Shown in pieces: positions 23,001-32,599 of a stretch of 64,000 bases of DNA. The notes below the pieces were generated by a model. It saw only the letters and a program-made list of their open reading frames with translations, was not told the origin of the DNA and searched no databases. Source of the stretch: Macrostomum hystrix. Taxonomy: Eukaryota > Platyhelminthes > Macrostomidae. The stretch lies in the NCBI GenBank assembly GCA_950097015.1, contig CATNEN010000039.1, positions 14,664,501 to 14,728,500 of the forward strand. Direction: 5' to 3'. The translations under genes were made by a program, and so were the position numbers. Position 1 is the stretch's first letter, and each line of letters opens with the position of its first letter.

Positions 23001-24389
23001 CACCCTTCTACTGTCCCACACCCATCTACTGTCCCACACCCTTCTACTGTCTCACACCCTTCTACTGTCCCACACCCTTCTACTCTCTCACACCCTTCTA
23101 CTGTCCCACACCCTTCTACTGTCCCACACTAATCTACTAGGAGGTCAGCGGCAGTGGCAGGCGTTTGCCTCTCGAACCAAGGTACACGAGCTCGATTCCA
23201 TACCTAATTAGGTTACATTCGATTCCATACCTAATTAGGTTACATTCGATTCCATACCTAATTAGGTTACATTCGATTCCATACCTAACTGGGTCTCCAC
23301 CGTCGAGAGCTCGAACCCTGAATCGTAACTCCTCGAAGACCTCCCGGTCGAGCTGTCCGATTAGGCGCAGGCAGCCGCTATCCGACTCAATCGCCACCAA
23401 GCTGCGCACCTGCGGCTGCGTGCCAGGTGCGAGCTGATAGCGCAAGCGACCAGCTGCCCCGGCGTCGCAGTCGACTGCAGACAGACAGAGTGGAAGCACC
23501 GTGCCTAGAGGCACGTTCTCGACCGTTGCCACATCGTAAGCGCTGCGTTCAAATACCTTTTTTGAGAGAACTACATAACTTTACTCTAAGAATGTTACAG
23601 AACATTATACATATTTAGTTCACCTACCGGTGAGCAATCATTCTCGTGCATGACTTGCACAGTTAGCCGCAATCTTATGCCGAGTCCACCGCCATCCACT
23701 GCCAGCAGAAACAGCTTATAGACACTTCGCTTGTCACTGTCTAGCTTCCGTGTCAGCGCAAGGAACAAAGACCCAGAGTCAAACTGAAGACCGAAGGGCA
23801 AAGTTTCTTCCTGTTCTAACGTCTGCGGCAACAGGGAGTGCACCACGCGGCCGAACTCGCCACAGTCAGGATCGCTGGCCTCAGGCAAGGCGCGTCGACT
23901 ACCCGGTAGGTCGGCCTCGCTAAACTGTAGCTCGAGGCTCCTCATGGACCCGGGAAAGCTGGGCGGGTTGTCGTTGATGTCGGTGAGGTGAATTCGAACC
24001 AGCAGCAGCTGCAATGGCTGCCTGGTAGTGAGGGCAGTCGCCACCAGATACAGTCGCAACTCGCAGGCGACGCAGCGTTCGAATTCTCGGGGACAAATCG
24101 TCTCCCTGTCGAGGCGCTGTCTGAGTACCAGAAGCTGATTAAGCGCCGCATGCTTAACCGCGAAGGCCTCCTCGATTCCGCTGCGTCCAATGCCCCGCTG
24201 AAGGATTTCGTAGGCTGAAGAAGATGACAGGCTCGGCAAGCTGCCGATCACACAGGGCCAGTTCTTCTCCTCGGCTATTGTGAAGAATATTTCCGTGGTC
24301 CTGTTTCCGCGGCGGGTATTCGGTAGCAGTCGAGAGGAGTGGAACCGGGCAAGTAGGATCAACAGAGCGAACGACTGAAGCAAGTGCAT
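20081..24389 (-). CDS. Protocadherin with seven cadherin repeats and a very short tail
   Basis: Five exons were assembled by hand: 24389-23628, 23556-23285, 22338-21624, 21070-20619 and 20525-20081. All junctions are GT..AG with matching phases, giving 881 residues. After a signal peptide (MHLLQSFALLILLARF), EC1 shows the protocadherin-type LDRETIC..C pattern. Calcium-binding linkers follow at the ends of EC1-EC6: DINDNPP, HENDCSP, DVNDNAP, DENDNAP, DINDVAP and DVNDCPP. EC7 (DADEGENG at its start) lacks a terminal DxNDN and leads to one transmembrane helix (about WMLSLAAAGLAASVAS) and only about 17 cytoplasmic residues. It is a calcium-dependent cell-cell adhesion protein. The tail is much shorter than usual for protocadherins; an alternative 3' exon could exist, but no donor was seen. 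The donor of exon 2 is multiplied in a 27-bp repeat. The start is the first ATG after a CAACCAG acceptor at 24392. Confidence 0.9.
21071..21623 (-). other. Protocadherin intron 3
   Basis: Non-repetitive intron between the EC5 coding exons, with a C-rich stretch near 21215-21450. No nested gene recognised. Confidence 0.6.
22910..23132. repeat. 18-bp minisatellite in protocadherin intron 2
   Basis: Copies of CTTCTACTGTCCCACACC lie in the 946-bp intron 22339-23284. Confidence 0.92.
23140..23205 (+). mobile_element. SINE-A head fragment in protocadherin intron 2
   Basis: GGCAGTGGCAGGCGTTTGCC, CTCGAACCAAGGT and GAGCTCGATTCC match the tRNA-like head of SINE-A in order. It stops at the B box, where the 27-bp repeat begins. 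Confidence 0.65.
23198..23290 (-). repeat. 27-bp repeat multiplying a 5' splice site
   Basis: On the coding (minus) strand the exon end TTAG|GTATGG is repeated every 27 bp, four times in all, through units that continue AATCGAATGTAACC. Each extra unit would add nine in-frame codons (YGIECNLIR) if its donor were used. Confidence 0.85.
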
Positions 24390-24393
24390 TTCT

Positions 24394-24969
24394 GGTTGAA
24401 GTTTGCAAAGGTTGATGGTCAAAGCTATTGCTGATCAAATGTGCTCATCATCTTGGCTTGGGAGTAGTTCTTAAATATTGAGCAATGCACGAGCCTGGAT
24501 CGATGGTGTCATTTGCTGCAGCGCGTGTCGTAAATTTTCACTTTAGCTAATGACTCAGATGACTGGTTTACGAGCGTATGACTTCATCTGAGCAAAGACT
24601 CGGTTAGTCAGATGCAAATTTTGGGCACAGAAAGGCATCTCACCCTAACAGCGTGATACCAACTTATTTCTCATTCGATACATAATATTATTATGAGACT
24701 AAAACTATAGAGTAAAGACTTATTTGTATAATAAATCAAGAAATGATTATTTAAAGAAAATTGCGACTAAACACATTTCCTGGGAACCTAATTTATTTCA
24801 AAGAAAATAAGTCGAAGTTTAAATAAGAGATAAATGTGTTTTTTCTAATTAATTAGCTGAACTTTTTTCTACCGATACTACTATGACTTCAAAAATTAAC
24901 TTCGGGCACTTTTTCCTGCCCCATCGAATATATACGAATTACATTTTGTGAAGCCTACAGGATTATTAG
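24394..24969. other. Upstream region of the protocadherin gene
   Basis: AT-rich, no gene recognised. It presumably holds the promoter and 5' UTR of the minus-strand protocadherin. Confidence 0.4.
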
Positions 24970-25088
24970 GTATGTCTTAGCGGCAGGAAGACCACACTAC
25001 TATTTTACCACAACGGGAGTATTTAAAATCCGCTCTGGTACTAAAAATAAAACAAAAGCAGTCTGAAGAACCTCTGTATATCTTAGGG

Positions 25089-25634
25089 CAGGGGTAGGAA
25101 AACTTATTTGCTGGCGGGCCAAAGAGAGAACCTAAAAGACGACAGCGGGCCGCATTGACTGTATAAATATGAGATAGGGGAGAGATGAGACACGGGAGAG
25201 ATAAGACACAGGAGAGATTAGACACGGGAGAGATGAGACACAGGAGAGATTAGACACGGGAGAGATAAGACACAGGAGAGATTAGACACGGGAGAGATGA
25301 GACAAAGGAGAGATTAGACACGGGAGAGATTAGACACGGGAGAGATGAGACACGGGAGAGATGAGACAAAGGAGAGATTAGACACGGGGAGATTAGACAT
25401 GAGAGCGATGAGACACGGGAGAGATTAGACATGAGAGCGATGAGACACGGGAGAGATTAGACACGGGGGAGATAAGACACAGGAGAGATTAGACACGGGA
25501 GAGATTAGACACGAGAAAGATTAGACACGAGAGAGATGAAACAGGACACTGTAGATGTCAGAAGGGGCAACGGGCCGGATTTGGGAGCTTCGAGGGCCGC
25601 ATCTGGCCCGCGGGCCGGAGTTTGCCGACCCCTG
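25089..25634. mobile_element. hAT-type MITE with 8-bp target duplication
   Basis: The terminal inverted repeats are CAGGGGTAGGAAAACT and its partner AGTTTGCCGACCCCTG. They are flanked by a perfect 8-bp duplication TCTTAGGG (25081-25088 and 25635-25642). Removing the element and one duplication restores the LINE endonuclease reading frame across the site. There is no transposase. CAGGGGTCGGCAAAC-like termini with 8-bp duplications are typical of hAT elements. Most of the interior is a minisatellite. A truncated second copy lies at 41935. Confidence 0.92.
25168..25548. repeat. Minisatellite inside the hAT MITE (ACACGGGAGAGATTAG)
   Basis: Tandem copies of GAGACACGGGAGAGAT and ACACAGGAGAGATTAG variants, about 16-17 bp. 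Matching sequence in reverse orientation (CTCATCTCTCCCGTGT) follows the other MITE copy at 42030, so the array travels with the element. Confidence 0.9.
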
Positions 25635-28600
25635 TCTTAGGGTGTTATATCCCACCGGAAAATTCTTAATACTACAAGGAAGATATATGGGAGGAGATTA
25701 AATATCTCATCCAGCTCTTCTCAAGAGAGGGCTCCGTAATAACAGTAGGTGACTTAAATGCACGAACTGGCACATTACAGTCCAGCACTTGGGATAAGTT
25801 TCCCAGACAGAATCAGGACTCTGAGAAAAACAAGCATGGACTAAGACTGATGGAAATGTGCTCCGAGACCAAGAGTACGATTCTGAACGGAATGACTCAG
25901 GGTGACGTTATGGGAAATTACACGTTTAGTAGCACACTAGGCCGAAGTACCATAGACTACGCTATTGCATCCATGGATAAAGTGGATATTATAAAAGACT
26001 TCTTTATTCATCCTCAAAGCTTTCTGTCCAGACATTGCCCACTAACAGTTTCTCTGATTTTCCTGATCATGTCCAACCAGAACACCAGGAAAAACATCAA
26101 TCCTTCCCAATGCCTCCAAGATGGGACACTGAAACGCAGGGAAGTTACATTGAGGCATTGAATAACAAACAAAGCAAAGAAATAATTAGATAGTTGCAAT
26201 CTATTGACGCACACGATGGAGAATCCCTGGAAAATTTGTTCTCGAGCTTGACCAACCTGCTTAGAGACTCAGCGGCAGAAAGCTGCGCAAAGACAATCAT
26301 TCCGAATAAGTTCTGGACAAGTCGAGACGAGACACTAAGAAACTTGAGCAAATCATTAAAGTACGTGGCCAGGAAAAAAAGACGTAGACCGACTGACAGT
26401 GCGCTGGCATCAGAATATAATGGGCTAGCAAAAAATACTAACAACAGCTCAAGAAACTTAAGCAGATGGACATAAATGACTGCATTCAGAAAATGGCGGC
26501 TAACGGAACCTCAAAGGGATTCTGGTCCGGTCTTAGAAGAGCAGAAGAGTTGCTGTTCACCCAGCAGGAGACTTAACAGATCTCAAGCCCCAATCGCTGA
26601 CATCGCGGACAACCTAACCAAAGTATTTAACGCACATCCTTCTTCGGGAACCCAGCCGCATCGCACAGATGAAGCAGTTAGTCCCGAAGATTTAATTAGC
26701 TGCGTAGATCTCGATAGAGCAGTTTAAAAGCTAAAGAGAAGAAAGGCTGCAGGAATAGATGGTATAACAAATGAGCTCATTATCTACGGACAAGAGAAGC
26801 TAAAACCCGTACTTATGAAGCTATTTAACGCAAGCGTAAGAATCGGCCAGACTCCTGCACAGTGGTCAAATGCCCTAATCACACCGATTTATAAAAAGGG
26901 ATCCCTAGTGACCCCAAAAACTACAGACCCATAAGCGTGCTGCCTGCCCTGGCTCGCCTGTTTGCCTCACTTATCTATGAAAAGCTAGAAACTCATATTC
27001 GAACCCTCGACTTGCTTTCAGCCAGTCAAATAGGAAATAGAAAGGGCTTCCGAACTTCAGACCACATTGCCACTCTCTTGACGTTGATCCACTGCAAAAA
27101 GCGTTGCAAAAGACCATTTCACTTAGTGTTCTTTGACTTAAAAACGCATTTGACATGGTCCACCAGCCAACACTTTTCCAACGACTTAGGGAGATAAAGG
27201 TCAGCCCAGAAATAATCGAAGCAATGCAAAGCATGTACTCAGGAGCTAAATTCCAACTGAAGATCTCAGATGGCCAAGCAACTAAGGCAAGGAGCATAAC
27301 AAATGGAGTAAGACAAGGCTGTCCCCTATCCCCTCTACTCTTCTCACTCTATATAGATCCTTTGAGCACAATGCTAAGGGATTCATTTCGCAGCGACACC
27401 TTCATTAAAGATGAACAAATCAACAACTTGCTGTACTGCGATGATCTAGTGATCATTGGAGAGAATCCTCGAGAGTTGCAGAAGGGCCTCGATAAAGTGT
27501 CAGAATTTTGTCAGAGCCACAAGCTAGAAATCAATATGCAAAAAACTAAGGTTATTAGCTGTTGCCCTGACCCATCAAAGACGGCTAACAAACTATTTCT
27601 GCAGGGACAACTGTTAGATAGCGTCAAAGAATGGAAATATCTTGGCTTTCACATCAATGCTAAAGGAACCGTGGATTCCCATGCCACAGAGATTAACAAA
27701 AAATGTGGATGCCCTATTCTTCTCTTAAGGAAATTAGCTAGCCATGGGGCGGTCAGATACAATCAGCTCATGCTGTACTGCACAGCAATGATAGAAAGCA
27801 TAGCTCTGTACGCCCCCGAGGCCTGGGGGGGCTTTTGTCTCGTGGAACCTGTGTCCTTGGGACCGCTGTCTTGTGGAAAGAGTAAACATCAGGTGCTGTA
27901 AAGCCATACTACAAGTCAGCCAAAATACGGATGGCAACGGGGCCCGCTCGGAGTTAGGCAGATTGCCTTTATTATACAACATCCAGAAAAGAAGCATTTC
28001 GTACTGGGCCTCCATAACAAGCCGGCCGGACTCCATAATTTTCAAGTTATTGGCGGACCAAACATATACAGTGATGTTGGAATCAAAACAAAGACCAACA
28101 ATGACGTTATGCTGAACTGCAGAGGCATTAGTTCCGCAAAAGCAATTGGAAACCACAGGAAAAATTTCGTTTCGTTTCGTTTCGATACCCATTGGAGACA
28201 AAGGACACAGAACTCAAGCAAGCTAAGTCACTTCTATTACTCCTTAAAGCAATATTATTCAGCCGAAAAATATTTACAACAAATATACAACCCGGAGTTG
28301 AGACGTACCATAGCCTCGTTTAGACTAGGAAACCATAAGCTAGCTTGCGAAACATTGCGAACTGCGAGACCGAAAATTCCGTATGAGAATAGATTATGTA
28401 GTAAGTGCAAAACAGAAGTTGAAAACGAGGTCCACTTCCTTTTTAAGTGCACTTGGAATAAGTATAGCGCCGCACGTTCGAATTTTGAGACGGAAGTTTC
28501 TGGGAAAACCCCCAATTTCATATCCTTAACAGCAGAAGAAAAATCTAACTACATAATGGCTCAAGACGATAGGGAAACCACTGAAGCTTTAGCAAAATAC

Positions 28601-28914
28601 ATCATAGATATCTCTAAAATAAGGGAACAGCTGCCCTGAGACTACGAGCTCGTATTAACATTTAACAATATATATATTGTTTTATTCCTGGCGTCCCTTG
28701 TGTTTTTACTGCTCTTATTTTTAATACCTTTGCTTTTGCTTTTCCCTTCCCAGCTCGATAGTGGAATCCTACAAAACTTCGCTTTTTATGTTATGTTTTT
28801 CGTTGTCCATTAAAATATTTGTTGTCAAAAAAATATATAAAATTAAAAAAATCTGCACCCATAGATGTCGTGCGCGTTTTAATAATACGCTCGTAAAAAA
28901 ATAAATAAAAGGAA

Positions 28915-28985
28915 TAAAATAATAATAATAATAATAAAAATATAAAAATAATAATAAAATAATAATAATACTAATTATTATTGTT
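28915..28985. repeat. AAT microsatellite at the LINE 3' end
   Basis: AATAATAAT run with interruptions, located just past the LINE tail. SINE-A copies also end in ATT/AAT runs. Confidence 0.85.
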
Positions 28986-29335
28986 ATAAATGCCCTCTGC
29001 CTACTTCACGATAGCTCCCAGCCCGAATGACCGACTTTCATAAAAGTTCCGCCATGTTGGATCAAAATTTTCCGTCTTTTTTGATCGGAGACGGAGACCC
29101 TGGTGACAAGGACAGCTAACATTGCACTGCATAAACCTCCATAGCGAAACTTTATAACCATATTAAATCGTTGAATGTCTCTATGATGCCGTTGTTTTTT
29201 TATTCTGAAATTTGTTTCGTCCGATAGAGCGGAAAATTTGAGTCCGTATTCTGCATTTTCACGGCGATTGGTTGCATTTTTAGGAGATACTGAAGACAAA
29301 ATAAAAGCGTGGGTATTTGAACTGTTACTTATCAA
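28986..29335. mobile_element. Family-C dispersed repeat copy
   Basis: Shares the order CACGATAGCTCCC, GCCATGTTGGATCAAAATTTT, GGTGACAAGGACA, GAGCGGAAAATTTGAGTC and a GGTATTTGAACTGTTA end with the copies at 7.2-8.0 kb and 40.1-40.5 kb. It lacks clear TTAA ends. Confidence 0.7.
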
Positions 29336-29653
29336 AAAATAATATTTTGCCTACTGAACTGAAAACCCTTCAAAACTTACTGATTGGTTTCGAATTTAAG
29401 AAGCAGCATAAATTTGTTACAATTTTTTGCATCTTCGATGTCAAAAAATTATCTATAATATTTAGTATAGTACCCGTCCCTAGTACTCGTAGTAAATGGT
29501 CAAGAATGTTACTGGGTACGAAGCGTTGCATTCGCAAGCAATAAATTTCAAAACCTAAAAATCACTCCGACAATCACTAACTCGTTAGTGCTTTTAAGTC
29601 TTGCGCCGTTGCGACCGTTGGGACTTGCTTTCACAAGCCGTCAGTCAGACCAG
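29336..29653. other. Spacer and 3' flank of the formin gene
   Basis: No gene recognised. It presumably includes the formin 3' UTR (minus strand). Confidence 0.4.
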
Positions 29654-32533
29654 TCAGGTGGACAGCTGCTTGACCAGGAAGCAGAGGGTCGTGAACAGTT
29701 TGTCCGGCTCGATGTCTGTCGGGTTCTCGCCCATCAGCGAGCACAGCTGGTGATACAGACTGTACGCCAGCTGCTGCCGAGACACCAGCGCTGGGATCTC
29801 CTTCGACGCCTGCTCCAGACTTGAGGACAATCTAGCAGACGGCTCGTCTGTATGGGCGCACTCCTCCTTGAGCTGAATCAGGCCCTTCTGTAGCTGCTCA
29901 AGCTCCAGACTAACGGAAGGCAGGGAAACTTTCGGCACCTCGAAGTTGAACTGCTGACTAAGGCGCGCCAATTCCTCTGGCGTTAGCTTGCTTCGGGCAG
30001 TTTTGCGAACAAAATCTAGAACGGTCTCACGGCCTGAACTGTCCGGGATGCGCGCGATGGTCTCTATGGAGGTCAATCGGAAACCGGGAGCGTAGCGCTT
30101 CCGTCCGGAATTCATAAAGTTGCCCAGAACCAGAAAGTAGGTGAGCAGCTTCTGTAAGATGGGCCGGCAGGTGAGGCTTCGGCTGCAGGCCCTACTGAGG
30201 CACTCGATCTTCTGGTTGCAGTCGCTGCAGCGGTCGCAGTAGGAGTCCAAGAAGGCAATGACCAGCAGCTTGCTAGGAACCCGCTCAATGCAGGCCAGAC
30301 GGACGTAAAACTGGTCGGCTTCGCCAAGCTGGTGCAGGCGGCTCCGGTTTTTGGCAACCAGCTTGATCTCCGAGCGAGACGTTGGCAGGAACTTGTAGAG
30401 AATCTCAGCCATTTCTCCGCTGACGACTTTCGTGTCGATCGCTTCAATCGCGCGGCAAATGTCCGCGTCTTCCACTCGAAAGCGACGCTTTGTGATGACC
30501 AGATTCTGGGCGGTCCTCTCGTCCAGTAAAACTGTCTTCTGTTCTTGCTCTGGCTGCTGTTGAAGTACGTGCTGCTGGTGCAGCTGTCGACCACCCGCAG
30601 GCCCCTTGGGACCAGGCGCTGTCTCCTTGGACGCAGGTCCGGGTCGATACAAGCGCCCTGGAGCTGCAGGCGTCATGTGACTGAATTTGCGTTGAAAGTC
30701 GCCTAGATCAATGTCCTTGAGCAGATTTTCCTGCTCCTGCTGAGCCGCCTCAAACACAGTTCCCTTCACTGTGTACAGCGGGTCCCAGTGGCAGGCTGGC
30801 AGATGAGTTCGACTGTTGATCAGGGCAGAGTAGTCCTCCTTCAGCCTGTCGTAGACTGACTCGTAGTATTCATTCTCTGGATCCTCGGCCGGCGGGCGAC
30901 CACCGCCGTCCACTGCTGACAGTGGCGGAGGCGGTGGGGGTGCTGGAGGCGGCGGAGGTGGCGGCGTTGGAAGCGGTGTCGGCGTCTGCTGGTGCTGCAG
31001 CCCGGTAGCCGTTGGCTTCAGTGTCGATGCCGGTGTCGCCGGCGCGGGAGTCGACTTTTTAGTTTTGAGATTCTCGAGCTCCTCAATGGCAAGGGTGAGC
31101 TTTTGATCACTTTGCGTCAACTTTTTCTCCAGGTGGTTTACCTCGTCTCGGAGCACTTCGTTGCGGGCCTCAGCAATGGAGGCTCTGTCGGCAATCAACT
31201 GGACATCGATGTGAAGTACCTTGATTTTCCCAATGAGCTCATCTAAGCAGTTTAAGGTGTACTTCTTTTCCAATTCATTTGTTTCGCTCACATTTTCAAG
31301 GCATTTTTCAAATGTCTCAAAGCTGTAGCCGTGAACCCGCAGGTGCTCGATTATGAAGACGCGTTGATCAAGAGTGACACAGTTCGTCAATAGGTTGTAG
31401 AAGGTCGAAACGATCGACAGCTTCACGCGAAGCTCCTGCAGCTCAGGGTTAGCTGGCGGGCTGTACATCAGATACCAGACAATGAAGGGCACAAGGCCAT
31501 CATCGCAACGCGGCTTAGTTGCCATGGAAACCTTATTTATTTTGTCCTTGCTAGCTGTAAATAGATAGTTAACCAGCTGATTGGTGCCAATGCTGCAAGA
31601 AGCTATCAAGGAGATGCAGTCGAATATACATGGCTGGACTTCAATGTCTGTTCGAGAGTAGAAAATTTTCACCAGTTCAGCGGACACTTCCAATGTGATG
31701 GCCTTGTTTCTAGTCTTTTCAGACCTAAAGAGAGCGTTCTTAAGACAAATTATAGCACAGATGACTGGTGCTGTGCCACACCTAGGCAGCGAAGCTAGAT
31801 GCTGTAGCAAGGCCTTCAGTTGAACAAAGACCCCTGCCTTCTGCAGCTCGTTCACATATGAGATATGGCCCTTGATCATGTCTGATTTGAGCTCGCAGCA
31901 GACCCTGGTGCACCTGGATTCCAGCTTTCGCTGAGCTTCGTTTTGTTGCTTCTTCTGCAGCTTTTTTGGGAAGCCCGCGTTTAGCGACGTGAGCGCTTTG
32001 AGGTGATGCTCAGGCATCCGCTTACACCGCTCGCGTTTCACCAGCAAAACCGCTTTCCAGAGATCCTCCAAAGATTCGTCGCGCTTTATCGACTCGGGAA
32101 ACTCGAGCTCCCGCAGCATCAGATACTTCTCCATCACAATGCGCTCCTCAGGCGGGCCTCCACCAGTAGCGGCCGCCTCCCAGTTGGCCTTGCGGTCGCT
32201 GTCCGTAAAAAGCGCCGGCACACCATAGTCTATGGCATTGTCTGACGCTGCGGCACCCGCCTGTACGCTGTCATAGACGTCGTGCACATCCGAGCCGCGC
32301 TTCAGGTCTTGCAGATCGCGCTTCAGCGATGTAGTTGACGAGTGACGCTGGAGGTACTTTGGAGGCGGCTCCACACCGCTGTCGGTGTCGTTGTTAGTTG
32401 TGGTGGCGCTGGCGCTGTCGGTGGCATCCGAGGAATTGTCTGAGGAGTTGCGACTCCGGTGCCGGCTCCGATGCCTTTCAGGCTGCCGATGTTTCTTGGC
32501 CTTTGCTTCAGCTTTTGTTTTTGAGTTCACCAT
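29654..32533 (-). CDS. Diaphanous-type formin, intronless, without visible DAD
   Basis: Single open frame of 959 residues from ATG 32533. A basic, Ser-rich N-terminus is followed by a GBD/FH3-like helical region (about 110-440), a coiled coil (about 445-500, rich in E/L/K), a short FH1 (about 515-540, runs of seven and six prolines) and an FH2 domain (about 580-925). The FH2 shows the actin-contact motif AQNLVI, a long linker helix region and GNFMNSG. Formins nucleate and processively elongate linear actin filaments from profilin-actin, and Rho-type GTPases release autoinhibition in diaphanous-related forms. Here the frame stops right after the last FH2 helix (LFTTLCFLVKQL). I see no DAD motif or basic tail, so the usual N-to-C autoinhibition may be absent or depend on another exon. 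Lack of introns in such a long gene is unusual next to intron-bearing neighbours; a retrogene is possible. Confidence 0.92.
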   Translation of the reverse strand: MVNSKTKAEAKAKKHRQPERHRSRHRSRNSSDNSSDATDSASATTTNNDTDSGVEPPPKYLQRHSSTTSLKRDLQDLKRGSDVHDVYDSVQAGAAASDNAIDYGVPALFTDSDRKANWEAAATGGGPPEERIVMEKYLMLRELEFPESIKRDESLEDLWKAVLLVKRERCKRMPEHHLKALTSLNAGFPKKLQKKQQNEAQRKLESRCTRVCCELKSDMIKGHISYVNELQKAGVFVQLKALLQHLASLPRCGTAPVICAIICLKNALFRSEKTRNKAITLEVSAELVKIFYSRTDIEVQPCIFDCISLIASCSIGTNQLVNYLFTASKDKINKVSMATKPRCDDGLVPFIVWYLMYSPPANPELQELRVKLSIVSTFYNLLTNCVTLDQRVFIIEHLRVHGYSFETFEKCLENVSETNELEKKYTLNCLDELIGKIKVLHIDVQLIADRASIAEARNEVLRDEVNHLEKKLTQSDQKLTLAIEELENLKTKKSTPAPATPASTLKPTATGLQHQQTPTPLPTPPPPPPPAPPPPPPLSAVDGGGRPPAEDPENEYYESVYDRLKEDYSALINSRTHLPACHWDPLYTVKGTVFEAAQQEQENLLKDIDLGDFQRKFSHMTPAAPGRLYRPGPASKETAPGPKGPAGGRQLHQQHVLQQQPEQEQKTVLLDERTAQNLVITKRRFRVEDADICRAIEAIDTKVVSGEMAEILYKFLPTSRSEIKLVAKNRSRLHQLGEADQFYVRLACIERVPSKLLVIAFLDSYCDRCSDCNQKIECLSRACSRSLTCRPILQKLLTYFLVLGNFMNSGRKRYAPGFRLTSIETIARIPDSSGRETVLDFVRKTARSKLTPEELARLSQQFNFEVPKVSLPSVSLELEQLQKGLIQLKEECAHTDEPSARLSSSLEQASKEIPALVSRQQLAYSLYHQLCSLMGENPTDIEPDKLFTTLCFLVKQLST

Positions 32534-32582
32534 TGCTGGCAAGTATTTGTTAAATGGGCGTCACCAGAAGCTTTTTAATCTG
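32534..32582 (-). promoter_or_regulatory. Formin 5' UTR with 3' splice site
   Basis: On the minus strand TTTAATCTTTTCAG ends at 32580, 46 nt before the ATG. It has a good pyrimidine tract and AG and no visible upstream exon, as expected for a trans-spliced leader acceptor. Confidence 0.5.
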
Positions 32583-32599
32583 AAAAGATTAAAGAATCT

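Larger units (their letters stand above)
24970..28860 (+). mobile_element. Non-LTR retrotransposon (LINE), inactivated, 5'-truncated
   Basis: Fragments in several frames give, in order, an apurinic-type endonuclease, a reverse transcriptase and a C-terminal Cys/His cluster. The endonuclease shows YIPPEN near 25650, GDLNARTG near 25750, STIDYAI near 25945 and a terminal SRHCPL near 26025. The reverse transcriptase shows AAGIDGI near 26750, VRQGCPLSPLLFSLY near 27310 and the catalytic box YCDD near 27440 (YADD is commoner). The Cys/His cluster is CSKC....HFLFKC near 28400-28455, and the frame ends at 28639. In-frame stops (e.g. near 25667 and 26726) and frameshifts (near 26905, 27145 and 27830) show it is dead. 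A hAT-type MITE interrupts the endonuclease. The A-rich 3' end is followed by AAT microsatellite. The clade is uncertain (Jockey/CR1/L2-like group). Confidence 0.9.
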
